A stretch of DNA of 64,000 bases. It comes from Balneola sp. EhC07. Its GTDB lineage: Bacteria > Bacteroidota > Rhodothermia > Balneolales > Balneolaceae. Location of the stretch: positions 62,001 through 126,000 of the forward strand of contig NZ_LXYG01000012.1 in assembly GCF_001650905.1 (NCBI RefSeq). The letters run 5' to 3'. The position numbers and the translations under genes are program-made. Under the pieces are notes generated by a model. It saw only the letters and a program-made list of their open reading frames with translations. It was not told the DNA's origin and made no database searches. This document shows positions 52,131-61,156 of the stretch, piece by piece; position 1 is the first letter of the stretch, and every line of letters begins with the position of its first letter.

Positions 52131-53049
52131 TAGTTATCACGCGTTGAATTGATTTTTTCCCAACCGACCAGTACCAGCCAAGGCTCATTCCTGCAAGTAT
52201 ATGCCAGATTCCCCACCAGGCTGTAATAAGTGCCATGCCGCCTAGTCCGTCAAAAAAGTTGAAAATTAAAAGTAAACCCAATCCCGAGTTTTGAATTCCT
52301 GTTTCAATGGAAATCGACCTTCTGTCAGCTTCAGGAAGGTTAAATGCTCTGGCAAGCCCATATCCTGAAGTTAAAGCTACAGCATTATGGATAAATACCA
52401 AAAGCAGAACAAACTGTACATATGCAATAAAATTGTCAAAGTTGGTCCAAAAGGCAACAATCACAAATCCCGCAAAGAAAATCACGCCAAAACCTTTAAT
52501 CCAGGGGCTGATCTTTTCAGCTACATTTGATTTAAAATGACGAACGATCATCCCCAAAACAAGCGGAATCCCGAGAATCAAAACTATGATCTCAAATACT
52601 TTACCCAGATCTAAACTGATCTCCTGAAGGATCGCATTTGTTGGAGAATACAAACCTGCCCAAAAAGTGAAATTCAGTGGTGTCATAACGATAGCAAGTA
52701 ATGTTGCAATGGCAGTCATGCTGACCGAAAGTGCAGCATTTCCTTTTGCCAGCAAAGAAAAAAAGTTGGAGATATTACCACCTGGACAAGCAGCTACCAT
52801 AAACATTCCTAAAGCAACACTGGGTGCGGGTTGCATCAGCCAAACTAATACAAATGTTAGAAATGGAAGTAGTAAAAACTGAGAAAAGGAGCCTATAAGA
52901 GTGGATTTAGGGTTTTTTGCGATGTCTTTAAAGTCTTGTATAGTAAGCTCTAGAGCCACACCAAACATAATTACGGCAAGCGATACATTCATCACCATTA
53001 AGCCGCCTTCCCCGAGATTTAATTGCAGAGCATCAATCGATTCAGTCAT
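52123..53049 (-). CDS. Bile acid:sodium symporter-family transporter
   Basis: A 308-residue membrane protein of the BASS family with nine to ten segments. Sodium-site regions are visible in AACPGGNISNFFSLLAKGNAALSVSM and in SIETGIQNSGLGLLL. Bacterial members carry pyruvate, pantoate or other organic anions rather than bile acids. Its stop overlaps the acyltransferase start by 8 bases. Confidence 0.93.
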   Translation of the reverse strand: MTESIDALQLNLGEGGLMVMNVSLAVIMFGVALELTIQDFKDIAKNPKSTLIGSFSQFLLLPFLTFVLVWLMQPAPSVALGMFMVAACPGGNISNFFSLLAKGNAALSVSMTAIATLLAIVMTPLNFTFWAGLYSPTNAILQEISLDLGKVFEIIVLILGIPLVLGMIVRHFKSNVAEKISPWIKGFGVIFFAGFVIVAFWTNFDNFIAYVQFVLLLVFIHNAVALTSGYGLARAFNLPEADRRSISIETGIQNSGLGLLLIFNFFDGLGGMALITAWWGIWHILAGMSLGWYWSVGKKSIQRVITNA

Positions 53050-53095
53050 GCAGTGAATGTATAAAATAAGTGGGTTTTATTTAGGGAGAATTTTA

Positions 53096-53129
53096 CAAGT
53101 AGGGTCGCAAAATTTTGCGACCCTACTTG
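53096..53129. repeat. 34-bp perfect palindrome, GTAGG...GCAA family
   Basis: CAAGTAGGGTCGCAAAA followed at once by its exact complement (53113-53129), no loop. It lies between asd and the symporter gene. Core shared with 41351-41394. Confidence 0.85.
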
Positions 53130-53142
53130 ATATCAATAAAGG

Positions 53143-54192
53143 CTACCCTAGAAATCCTTTTACCTTTAATAATTCCGCATTCAGGATTGCGCCACCGGCA
53201 GCTCCGCGGATAGTATTATGAGCCATGGCAACGAAACTGATATCAAACACTTCAGATTCACGAAGTCGACCCATATGTAATTGCATGCCGCCTTCCTGAT
53301 CAGCATGGAGTCTGGGTTGAGGATATCGGTCATCTTCATGAAGTTTGATCACTTCTTTGGGTGAAGAAGGAAGATCCAGATCCGCAATTGGGTTTTCCCA
53401 GTTCTGAATTGCTTGTTTTACTTCGTCGATGGATGAAGGAGTTTTTTTCAATTTTACGGTTGCCGAGATCATATGTCCATTGATGGCAGGAACACGGGTT
53501 GCGGTAGCACTCAGATTAATTTGTGGTTCCGTAAGTTTTCCATCTGTGAGATCAGATAATAATTTCTGAGTTTCCGGTTTGATCTTAGGCTCTTCTCCTG
53601 AAATAAAAGGAACCACATTGCCTAAAATATCTAAACTGGCAACGCCTGGGTATCCAGCTCCGGAAATCGCTTGCATTGTGGTTAAGATCACGGTTTCAAT
53701 TCCGAAGGCATCATGAAATGGTTTCAATGCTAATGAAAGTGGCACAGCAACACAGTTGGGATTGGTAACAATCCAGCCCGAGCCATCTGCAGTAAATTTC
53801 TGAGTTTTGATGAGGTCTATATGATCAGGATTTACTTCCGGAACCAAAAGCGGAACAGTGTCATCCATACGGAAATTCTTCGCATTCGAGATCACAGGAA
53901 TACCCGCTTTAGCGAACGCTTCTTCGATCTCACCGGCAACGGAAGAATCCAGACCGGAGAATACAAAATCAACGTTTCCGAATTCCTCCGGTTTACAGTT
54001 AGCTACAATCATTTTTGCAATCGAAGAGGGGAGATTAACATCTTCGATCCAATTGGCTGCATCATTATATTTTTTACCGGCTGAGCGTTCTGAAGCACCC
54101 AAAGCTTCAATTTTAAACCATGGATGGTTTTGAAGTAAACGAATAAATTTTTGTCCAACGGCACCGGTAGCGCCTAAAATACCAACTTTCAT
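53143..54192 (-). CDS. asd: Aspartate-semialdehyde dehydrogenase
   Basis: A 349-residue NADPH enzyme reducing aspartyl phosphate to aspartate semialdehyde, the branch point to Lys/diaminopimelate, Thr and Met. The NADP motif is LGATGAVGQKF (6-16), the catalytic cysteine is Cys147 in VTNPNCVAV, and the late AINGHMISATVKL and FVAMAHNTIRGAAGGAI blocks carry the His and loop typical of the archaeal/fungal-type subgroup. Length fits that subgroup. Single gene; no lysC or dapA is adjacent. Confidence 0.95.
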   Translation of the reverse strand: MKVGILGATGAVGQKFIRLLQNHPWFKIEALGASERSAGKKYNDAANWIEDVNLPSSIAKMIVANCKPEEFGNVDFVFSGLDSSVAGEIEEAFAKAGIPVISNAKNFRMDDTVPLLVPEVNPDHIDLIKTQKFTADGSGWIVTNPNCVAVPLSLALKPFHDAFGIETVILTTMQAISGAGYPGVASLDILGNVVPFISGEEPKIKPETQKLLSDLTDGKLTEPQINLSATATRVPAINGHMISATVKLKKTPSSIDEVKQAIQNWENPIADLDLPSSPKEVIKLHEDDRYPQPRLHADQEGGMQLHMGRLRESEVFDISFVAMAHNTIRGAAGGAILNAELLKVKGFLG

Positions 54193-54220
54193 GTGTTCAA
54201 TTAAGAATGATTCAATGTAG

Positions 54221-54253
54221 AATTAAGAATGGCTAAAAATAGCATTCTTAATT
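54221..54253. repeat. Near-perfect hairpin in the asd-glyS divergent gap
   Basis: AATTAAGAATGGCTA (54221-54235) and TAGCATTCTTAATT (54240-54253) pair with one bulged base. Neighbouring AATTC-rich repeats suggest an AT-rich repeat family. Confidence 0.6.
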
Positions 54254-54341
54254 CCTAATTCTCAATTATTCATTCAAATTTGGTTAAACTAAATTCTTAT
54301 CTTCAAAGCTTATTCAAAATCAAAAACAGAGTTAGAACTTA

Positions 54342-55796
54342 ATGTCGAACTTAGATAGCCTGGACAAGATCGTTTCACTGGCAAAAGCACGTGGTTTCAT
54401 TTTTCAATCTTCTGAAATTTATGGCGGACTTAGCGCTGTATATGATTACGGCCCATTAGGTGTGGAATTGAAGAACAATATCCGCAATACCTGGTGGAAA
54501 GAAATGACGCAACGACATGATAACATTGTTGGTATTGATGCGGCTATCTTCATGCATCCGAAAGTGTGGGAAGCCAGCGGCCACGTAGGCGGATTTAACG
54601 ATCCCATGATCGATGACAAGCAGTCCAAGAAACGCTACCGCGCAGATATGTTGATCGAGCAGTATATCGCTAAGCTGGAAAAAGATGGCAAGCAGGATGA
54701 GGCTGATAAAATTCAGGAGCAGTTAGATACTACAGGAACTCGCAAAAGTTTAACAGAAGACCTGTATGATATTATCATGGAAAACGAAATTCGTTCTCCC
54801 GACTCCGGCGCTTTCGACTGGACCGAAGTTCGTCAGTTTAACTTGATGTTCAAGACTCAGTTTGGTTCTACATCTACAGAAGAAGATGGAGTGTATTTAC
54901 GTCCTGAGACTGCACAGGGAATTTTTGTGAATTATAAGAATGTACTGGACACAGCCAGAGTTCAGGTTCCTTTTGGGATTGCACAAACAGGAAAGGCATT
55001 CAGAAACGAAGTAGTAGCCCGACAGTTTGTTTTCCGTATGAGAGAATTCGAACAAATGGAGATGCAGTATTTTGTAGAGCCGGGTACAGATGGTGATGCT
55101 TATGAAGAATGGCTGGAAAAAAGATTAGCTTGGCACAAAAGTATTGGGATACGAGAAGAGAATTTAAGAACAGCTCCGCATCCGGGTGATAAACTAGCAC
55201 ACTACGCCAGAGCCGCTGCCGACATTCAGTATAAATATCCGATTGGCTGGCAGGAAGTGGAAGGAATTCATAATCGCTCTGATTTCGATCTTACTCAGCA
55301 CCAGGAATTTTCCGGAAAGAAATTGGAATATTACGATCAGAAGAATCAAAAAAGATACATGCCGTACGTGATCGAGACTTCAGTTGGACTTGATCGTTTG
55401 ACGCTTATGGTTCTTTGTGATGCATACCGTGAAGAAGAAATAGACGGTGATTCCAGAACGGTTCTGAAATTGGATCCGAGATTAGCTCCTGTGCAAGTTG
55501 GCATTTTTCCATTGATCAAAAAACCTGAATTGCAGGAAATAGCTCATAAAATTGAGAAAGAGCTTCGCGAAGATTATTCAGTTCAATACGATGAATCCGG
55601 TTCTATCGGTAAGCGATACAGAAGATTAGACGAAGCAGGAACACCGTTCTGTATCACCGTAGATTTTGAAACGATAGAAGATGATAATAAGGTAACTATC
55701 CGATACAGAGATGATATGAGTCAGGTTCGAATTCCTATTGAGAAAGTTGGTGATGTGATTAGGGATGGTATTAAGGACTGGAAGGTGGAAGGATAG
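54342..55796 (+). CDS. glyS: Glycyl-tRNA synthetase, alpha2 type
   Basis: A 484-residue class II synthetase charging tRNA-Gly, of the homodimeric (eukaryote/archaeal-like) type rather than the bacterial alpha-beta form. Blocks: ARGFIFQSSEIYGGLSAVYDYGPLGVELKNN, motif 2 FRNEVVARQFVFRMREFEQMEMQYF, and motif 3 SVGLDRLTLMVL. The C-terminal anticodon-binding domain contains YDESGSIGKRYRRLDEAGTPFCI. Length is typical. Divergent from asd. Confidence 0.97.
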   Translation: MSNLDSLDKIVSLAKARGFIFQSSEIYGGLSAVYDYGPLGVELKNNIRNTWWKEMTQRHDNIVGIDAAIFMHPKVWEASGHVGGFNDPMIDDKQSKKRYRADMLIEQYIAKLEKDGKQDEADKIQEQLDTTGTRKSLTEDLYDIIMENEIRSPDSGAFDWTEVRQFNLMFKTQFGSTSTEEDGVYLRPETAQGIFVNYKNVLDTARVQVPFGIAQTGKAFRNEVVARQFVFRMREFEQMEMQYFVEPGTDGDAYEEWLEKRLAWHKSIGIREENLRTAPHPGDKLAHYARAAADIQYKYPIGWQEVEGIHNRSDFDLTQHQEFSGKKLEYYDQKNQKRYMPYVIETSVGLDRLTLMVLCDAYREEEIDGDSRTVLKLDPRLAPVQVGIFPLIKKPELQEIAHKIEKELREDYSVQYDESGSIGKRYRRLDEAGTPFCITVDFETIEDDNKVTIRYRDDMSQVRIPIEKVGDVIRDGIKDWKVEG

Positions 55797-55835
55797 TCTT
55801 TTCTGCTTATATATAAGAGAAGCGTCACGGAGGGC

Positions 55836-55922
55836 GTTGTAAAGTTTTGCAATTTTGAGCTTTACAACACCCCTCAGATCAAATCGAGAACTGTCGATTT
55901 GACCGTCTCCCCTCGAGGGGAG
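55836..55922. repeat. Three hairpins after glyS
   Basis: GTTGTAAAG / CTTTACAAC (55836-55868), CAAATCGA / TCGATTTG (55880-55901) and the perfect CTCCCCTCGAGGGGAG (55907-55922) follow one another in the gap after glyS. No T run marks any as a classical terminator. Confidence 0.75.
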
Positions 55923-55962
55923 AATTATATGACAACCTTTTTATGTAGTTGTATATTCTTAT

Positions 55963-56556
55963 ATGATTCGTATGATTTTCTTTCTTTTAGTTTTTACAGT
56001 TTCTAATTGGGCTCTTCCAACTTATAGTTATGAAAATGAAAGCGATCTTTCAGAAATAGTTCTCAGAGAAGACTCGATTGATAAGTTTAGCTTGCCATTT
56101 CCTGAAAAGAAGATGTTTAATGAACTGGCATTGTTTTACGAACGATTTGTTGTCAAGGAAGAAATCGGGATGCAAGATGGCCCCGACTTTCCATTAATCA
56201 GCTTTTACGATAACAATAATGAAGTATTATTCTTCAAGTTTGATCCGGAAAATAGGCTATTATTAGATAAAGTAATTGTATCAAACTCAATCGTAAGAGA
56301 TGAATATGGGTTGCAAGTCGGATTAACAGTTTCTGATATAATAAAGAATCGTGGCACAGATTTTAGAATCATAACAGATGCCCATCAGCATACCTACTTA
56401 AAGAATGAAAGGTCAAAAATAAGTTACGAGATAAGTGTAAGTTCTTTTATATCGGATGCAGAGCTTAGTTCGGTTAGTTCCTCAGATTTTAAAGCTTTAG
56501 AAAATGCAACAATCGAGAGGATCATCTGGACTAATAAAAAGATTGATAGTAATTAA
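55963..56556 (+). CDS. Hypothetical secreted protein
   Basis: A 197-residue protein with an N-terminal signal (MIRMIFFLLVFTVSNWALP, about 20). The mature part has an alpha-beta pattern with NNEVLFFKFDPENRLLLDKVIV and DEYGLQVGLTVSDIIKNRGTDFR, somewhat like DUF1131-type envelope proteins, but I am not sure of this. Monocistronic between glyS and a convergent kinase gene. Function unknown. Confidence 0.75.
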   Translation: MIRMIFFLLVFTVSNWALPTYSYENESDLSEIVLREDSIDKFSLPFPEKKMFNELALFYERFVVKEEIGMQDGPDFPLISFYDNNNEVLFFKFDPENRLLLDKVIVSNSIVRDEYGLQVGLTVSDIIKNRGTDFRIITDAHQHTYLKNERSKISYEISVSSFISDAELSSVSSSDFKALENATIERIIWTNKKIDSN

Positions 56557-56621
56557 ATTTTACTATGTAGGTTTAATCTGATTTTTCAGAAAATTCCCTT
56601 AAGCAATCAAATATATATAAG

Positions 56622-57545
56622 CTAATCAGCCACACTTCCCGGAAGATCGATAATTACTTTAGTGCCTTTTCCGGGAACACTTTCTATTTGCAATTTGCCA
56701 TCCATAATTTCAATGTATTTGGCAGCTGCCTTAAGACCAAATCCGGTTCCTTTTTCATCATTAGTGCCAACGGTGGTTACCCATTCTTTACTAAACAGGA
56801 TCTTTTCCAGCTTCTCCTCACTTATCCCTACTCCATTATCCTCAATCGTTGTAATGGTACGATCACCTTTTTTTGTCAGATCAATATAAATGGATCCGCT
56901 TTTTGGGGTGAACTTTATTGCATTATGAAGAATATTACGTGTGACAAAAGAATAGCTTCCCTCGTCTGCATAAATTGACTGTTCTAAATTGTGAGTAACG
57001 AGATTTATATTCTTGGATTCTATGTTGTGATGATAAAGAGCCAGAACCTGAGTCCATGTTTTTTGAGAATTGAAAAGCTCAGGTTCGATCTCTTTATTTT
57101 CGATCTGTGCTTTTGACCATTGTAAAATATCGTCTAAAAAACTAAGGAGGTTATCAACTGTTCCGGAAAGGTCATTGATATAGAAGCTTAATTCTTCTTT
57201 AGAAAATGTTTCTAACTCGATCAGATCAAGAATTCCGTAGACGCCTGAAATTGGGCTCCTGATATCATGCGCTATAATTGAGATAAGACGATTATTTATT
57301 TCATTTAACCGTTGCAATTCATCTTTCTGAACCTCAATTTTTTTGTAATACCGGATCAAAAGATAGGACATTGGATATGAGATCAACGCCGGGATTATTA
57401 CAGAAATAGACAGACCAAAAGTATTTACCTCAAAGCCCCATATTGCACTTAAGATCAAGTAACATACAAGTGAAATAATTATTGAAATAACCATCACCTT
57501 TAATGGTGATAGCATGAACTTTGCTAAGGTGTCTCTTTTGTGCAT
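56622..57545 (-). CDS. Small membrane histidine kinase
   Basis: A 307-residue sensor: two membrane segments (16-36 and 43-66) with almost no periplasmic loop, a short coiled coil, HisKA with SIIAHDIRSPISGVYG (His93), and HATPase_c with RNILHNAIKFTPKSG, IEDNGVGISEEKLEKI and GTGFGLKAAAKYIEIM. No sensor domain, PAS or receiver. No response regulator gene is adjacent; an orphan kinase. The signal may be sensed by the membrane part. Confidence 0.94.
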   Translation of the reverse strand: MHKRDTLAKFMLSPLKVMVISIIISLVCYLILSAIWGFEVNTFGLSISVIIPALISYPMSYLLIRYYKKIEVQKDELQRLNEINNRLISIIAHDIRSPISGVYGILDLIELETFSKEELSFYINDLSGTVDNLLSFLDDILQWSKAQIENKEIEPELFNSQKTWTQVLALYHHNIESKNINLVTHNLEQSIYADEGSYSFVTRNILHNAIKFTPKSGSIYIDLTKKGDRTITTIEDNGVGISEEKLEKILFSKEWVTTVGTNDEKGTGFGLKAAAKYIEIMDGKLQIESVPGKGTKVIIDLPGSVAD

Positions 57546-57724
57546 GTTAGGATTTTTTCAGTCAGAACTTAAGTTTTAAAAGAATTTATACCAACTCGAT
57601 TTTAGTCAATAAATATTCATTTTATAAAAACCGAAAATTTTGGATTCTGATTAAAATCAGTTTCAACTTCTATAATTGAGTTTTATAGATTAAGTGCCGT
57701 TCTTTAATAAAAAAGTAAATAGTT

Positions 57725-58606
57725 ATGGAACTATTCGTTGAATTTTTTGAAAATATCCCGACGGCATTTAGGGCAGGATTATTGGTTGGAGGTATTTTTC
57801 TGTTCTGGATCATTGAAGGAGTATTTCCACTTTTCGAATTCGGATATAAGAAAGTTCGTCATGCCGGGATAAATTTATTTCTGAATGGTTTGTTTCTAGC
57901 TATCGGACTTGCTTTTGCAGGGTTGCTGGTGTGGTCGTCTGATCTGGTGACGACTGAAGGTTTTGGAGTTCTTCAATGGATCGAAATGCCGCTATGGGCT
58001 CAGGCAACTGTAGGAGTTCTGCTACTCGATTTCTTTGGAGCTTATCTGATCCACTGGATAGAGCACAAAGTGGTTTTTATGTGGAGATTTCATTTGGTTC
58101 ATCACAGCGATACTACCGTTGATGTTACCACAGGTTTACGTCATCATCCCGGAGAAGCAGTTTTCAGAATGGTATTTACGATCTTAGGAGTAATTTTGGT
58201 CGGTGCCCCGATCTGGATCATCTTTTTGTATCAAAGTATTTCGGCACTATTTGCACATCTTACACATGCTAACATCAATATGCCTAGAAAGATCGATCGT
58301 GCGTTATCATGGATTTTCATTACTCCGTTGATGCATAAAGTTCATCATCACTACACACAGCCTTTAACAGACACCAATTACGGAAATATTTTCTCTATTT
58401 GGGATCGCCTGCTCGGCACGTTCGCTCAGGTTGATGAAATGACTGAGCTGAAATATGGAATTGATACTCATATGGATCCCAAAGAAAATGATAATCTTGG
58501 GAATTTGTTAAAGATCCCGTTTCAGCAATATCGCCCGCCGGTAGGTTCTAAGTTTGGAGAGGAAGAAGGTGATGCCACGGAATCACAAAAACTCGGAAAA
58601 GAGTGA
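57725..58606 (+). CDS. Sterol desaturase/fatty acid hydroxylase-family protein
   Basis: A 293-residue membrane di-iron enzyme with about four to five segments and the three histidine clusters of the family: HWIEH (110-114), HLVHHSD (123-129) with RHHP (139-142), and HKVHHHY (204-210). Such enzymes hydroxylate or desaturate lipids such as fatty acids, carotenoids or sterol-like molecules. The C-terminus PVGSKFGEEEGDATESQKLG is charged. A diverged second copy of its 3' end lies at 59345-59404, on the other side of a VapBC-like module, which suggests insertion at the gene end. Confidence 0.93.
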   Translation: MELFVEFFENIPTAFRAGLLVGGIFLFWIIEGVFPLFEFGYKKVRHAGINLFLNGLFLAIGLAFAGLLVWSSDLVTTEGFGVLQWIEMPLWAQATVGVLLLDFFGAYLIHWIEHKVVFMWRFHLVHHSDTTVDVTTGLRHHPGEAVFRMVFTILGVILVGAPIWIIFLYQSISALFAHLTHANINMPRKIDRALSWIFITPLMHKVHHHYTQPLTDTNYGNIFSIWDRLLGTFAQVDEMTELKYGIDTHMDPKENDNLGNLLKIPFQQYRPPVGSKFGEEEGDATESQKLGKE

Positions 58607-58635
58607 AAGAGAAAACCTTTCAGCTTATATTCTAG

Positions 58636-59058
58636 TCACACAAATGGATTGATAATCTGGACTGAGTAAATTTTTTGTTTATGTTGCAAATCTTCGGAGT
58701 AAAGGGTGGAGCAACCGGCTTCAAGTGCAGCGGCAATAATTAAAGAATCGTAGAATGAATATTTCCAACGCTCAGCAATATTTATGGCTGAATAAATTAA
58801 CTCTTTGTTGGGATTTACGTCCCAAATTAAGGCAAGTGATCGATCTATAAACAGCTGACAATCACTCCACTTTATCGGAGATTTGAATTTTTTTGTTGCA
58901 ACGTTCACAAATTCCTGAATAACTTGATAGCTTATTGAGGCTGTATTATTAGATACTCCTTTGATAATCAGCTCTTTTGCAATCTTTTGTTTATTTAGAT
59001 CTTCGTTTTCATATGCATATACGATGATATTAGTATCAAGAAAGTATCTATCGCTCAT
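58636..59058 (-). CDS. vapC: PIN-domain toxin, VapC type
   Basis: A 140-residue PIN-domain ribonuclease. Acidic residues of the metal site are visible: Asp8 in FLDTNIIVYAY, Glu49 in VIQEFVNVA, Asp104 in SFYDSLIIAAA and Asp123 in LYSEDLQH. VapC toxins usually cut tRNA or rRNA. Its start overlaps the upstream antitoxin gene by 11 bases, the normal TA arrangement. It converges on the hydroxylase gene, 29 bases away. Confidence 0.95.
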   Translation of the reverse strand: MSDRYFLDTNIIVYAYENEDLNKQKIAKELIIKGVSNNTASISYQVIQEFVNVATKKFKSPIKWSDCQLFIDRSLALIWDVNPNKELIYSAINIAERWKYSFYDSLIIAAALEAGCSTLYSEDLQHKQKIYSVQIINPFV

Positions 59059-59266
59059 TCATTTCATCTCTTGTGAACTTGCCACCTGAATTTACATAAC
59101 TTAAATCTTCCATAAGCTGTTCAAATTCTTTTCGATAGTCATTTTCTGATGCATATCTTTTCAACCAATCTCTGAATTGTTGATTGAGCGTTGTTTTTTC
59201 TTTAGCCGCTTTTAACCGGGCTTTTTCGATGAGCTTTTCGTCAGCGCTGAATGTGATATTCTTCAT
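59048..59266 (-). CDS. Antitoxin of the PIN-domain toxin
   Basis: A 72-residue protein: ITFSADEKLIEKARLKAAKEKTTLNQQFRDWLKRYA at the N-terminus is a ribbon-helix-helix-like DNA-binding part (DUF6364-type), followed by an acidic tail EQLMEDLSYVNSGGKFTRDEMNER that would cover the toxin. First gene of the module, overlapping the toxin start. It should bind the repeats at 59269-59300. Confidence 0.9.
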   Translation of the reverse strand: MKNITFSADEKLIEKARLKAAKEKTTLNQQFRDWLKRYASENDYRKEFEQLMEDLSYVNSGGKFTRDEMNER

Positions 59267-59268
59267 AA

Positions 59269-59300
59269 TACACGAGTTTAGTGTACACGAATATAGTGTA
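59269..59300. promoter_or_regulatory. Double operator of the VapBC-like module
   Basis: Two 17-bp imperfect palindromes TACAC-n7-GTGTA (59269-59285 and 59284-59300) overlap by two bases and repeat with a 15-bp period, starting 3 bases upstream of the antitoxin ATG. This is the pattern expected for cooperative binding of a dimeric RHH antitoxin. Confidence 0.7.
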
Positions 59301-59344
59301 TAATTTCAAAATTAGCTACTTCATGGTTTTAGAATGATCCCATG

Positions 59345-59404
59345 CAAATAGGTTCTAAGTTTTCTGAAGAAGAAAATGATGCCACTAAATCACAAAAACA
59401 CTAA
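59345..59404 (+). pseudogene. Diverged extra copy of the hydroxylase 3' end
   Basis: This + strand stretch reads IGSKFSEEENDATKSQKH and a TAA, matching the end of the hydroxylase gene (PVGSKFGEEEGDATESQKL...). Over 51 bases from TAGGTTCTAAG there are about 8 differences. Upstream similarity is patchy (GATCCC and GCAA pieces). It lies on the far side of the VapBC-like module. Not a gene by itself. Confidence 0.75.
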
Positions 59405-59430
59405 GGCTATAAATTTTTTGTGATTTAGTG
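59383..59430. repeat. 16-bp perfect hairpin at the symporter 3' end
   Basis: CACTAAATCACAAAAA (59383-59398) and its exact complement at 59415-59430. It overlaps both the hydroxylase 3' fragment and the stop of the minus-strand symporter gene, and T runs in the arms could end transcription from either side. Confidence 0.8.
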
Positions 59431-61155
59431 TTTCCGTGGCCAGATCAAACTAACTCCAATCCCAACTATAACAACCACAAAAGCGCCCAGCGGATTTAAC
59501 CACAAAAACTCAATGGCTTTGGAATATCCTTCCGGAGTTTGTGACCACGGAAAGAAAAAAGAATAATCATGTGTTGCAGCATTATAGAAAAGTCGATCAA
59601 ATGTAAATACAGAGGCCATTCCTGAGAGAAGTCCGATCAACGCTCCATTTCCATTTGCTTTCTTTACCCAAAGCAGGAGAATAAATACACCGAGAATAGA
59701 ACCATAAAAATAGCTTCCTATTTGATTGATCAACTCGATAATAGAACGTGTTTCACCGAGAACTAGTGCTGAGCCTGTGGCTATCACTCCCCATAATACA
59801 GTAACCGAACGGGAAGATTTTAAGAAGTGCAACTCACCCGGATCATCGGGTCGGAGTCGTTTGTACCAATCCACAATAGAGACGGTAGTGAGGGCATTCA
59901 ATTCTGAATCAATGGAACTCATAGCTGCTGCGAAAATTCCGGCTACGATCAGACCAACCAAACCAATTGGAATGTATTTTAAAATGAAATAAGGGAAGAT
60001 GTAATTGGTGTCGTTTACATCAGCCTGACGAATTTCTGCTTGCAGAGCCAGTTCTTTTTGTCTGGCGGTATTCAGATCAGCATCTGCTTCAAGGAATGCT
60101 TGCTGAGAAATCATATCTCGATTTTTTGCAGCTTCTACTGCTAATCTCTGTCGATTTTCACGAGCTTCTAAATATTGTTGTTCAATGATCTGCTCACGAT
60201 CCATCTGCTCTTCAGTTTGGGCAACAGGATCGGTAGCCCGGAAAGAAATTGGGGCATCATTGAAAATGAAGAACACATACAGCATCACACCCAATAACAA
60301 AATAAAGAATTGCATAGGTACTTTTGCATAAGCTGAAAGCAACAGAGATTTCTTCGCTTCTTTCGTATCAGAAGTAGTTAAATATCGTTGAACTTGAGTT
60401 TGATCCGTTCCGAAATAAGAGAGCATCAGAAACAGAGCCGCAAAAACACCACTCCATACATTATACTTTTCGCTGAGATCAAAATTCAGATCCAGAGCGG
60501 TAAGTTTATCCAGACTTCCGGCGAGGTAAAGGGCGTCCCCAAAACCAACATCTTCCGGGAGGTTAGCCATCACTATAAAAAAGCAGAAGACAAGGCCGAA
60601 CATCATCACAGCCATTTGCTTGATGTCGGTTGTAATTACACCCGCAACTCCACCGTACATGGTATAAATGGTTGCGATCAAACCTATTATAAGAATGGTT
60701 GCAGTAAGTGGAAGATTCAATAAAAGAGCCAATACATAACTTGGAGCAGCAATTACAGCTCCTAAAGCTAATCCTCGGGAAATCAAAAATAATCCACTGG
60801 TGGTAAGTCGTGTTTTTAGACCAAAACGTTCTTCCAAAACTTCATAAGCGGTAAAGGCTTTCATCTTGCTGAAGAAAGGAACCAGAAATAAACAGATCAG
60901 GATCATTGCAAAAGGAATAGCCAGATACACCTGAACAAATCGCATGTCTTCTACATAAGCAATTCCGGTAGTTCCTATAAAAGTAATTGCAGAAGCCTGA
61001 GTGGCCATGATGGAAAGTCCGGCTGCCCACCAAGGCATGCTTCGTCCGGCAAGTAAAAATCCTTCGATGTTTTCCGCATCTTTACCGCGTCGGGTTCCAT
61101 CCCAAATGGTATACAACAAAAAAAGTGAGAGTACTGCCCAGTCTATCCAATGCAT
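59425..61155 (-). CDS. Sodium:solute symporter (SSS family)
   Basis: A 576-residue transporter from ATG 61155 (MHWIDWAVLS), with about 13-14 membrane segments. Family blocks: ENIEGFLLAGRSMPWWAAGLSIMATQASAITF, GGVAGVITTDIKQMAVMM, SYFGTDQTQVQRYLTT and IFAAAMSSIDSELNALTTVS. The frame could extend 19 codons upstream but that part is read in another frame by a 39-residue membrane protein gene ending one base before the ATG. Unusual is a charged insert of about 70 residues (about 312-384, with AQTEEQMDREQIIEQQYLEA and helical continuation) between two membrane segments. Substrate unknown (sugar, sialic-acid-like or organic acid). Confidence 0.92.
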   Translation of the reverse strand: MHWIDWAVLSLFLLYTIWDGTRRGKDAENIEGFLLAGRSMPWWAAGLSIMATQASAITFIGTTGIAYVEDMRFVQVYLAIPFAMILICLFLVPFFSKMKAFTAYEVLEERFGLKTRLTTSGLFLISRGLALGAVIAAPSYVLALLLNLPLTATILIIGLIATIYTMYGGVAGVITTDIKQMAVMMFGLVFCFFIVMANLPEDVGFGDALYLAGSLDKLTALDLNFDLSEKYNVWSGVFAALFLMLSYFGTDQTQVQRYLTTSDTKEAKKSLLLSAYAKVPMQFFILLLGVMLYVFFIFNDAPISFRATDPVAQTEEQMDREQIIEQQYLEARENRQRLAVEAAKNRDMISQQAFLEADADLNTARQKELALQAEIRQADVNDTNYIFPYFILKYIPIGLVGLIVAGIFAAAMSSIDSELNALTTVSIVDWYKRLRPDDPGELHFLKSSRSVTVLWGVIATGSALVLGETRSIIELINQIGSYFYGSILGVFILLLWVKKANGNGALIGLLSGMASVFTFDRLFYNAATHDYSFFFPWSQTPEGYSKAIEFLWLNPLGAFVVVIVGIGVSLIWPRKH

Positions 61156-61156
61156 A

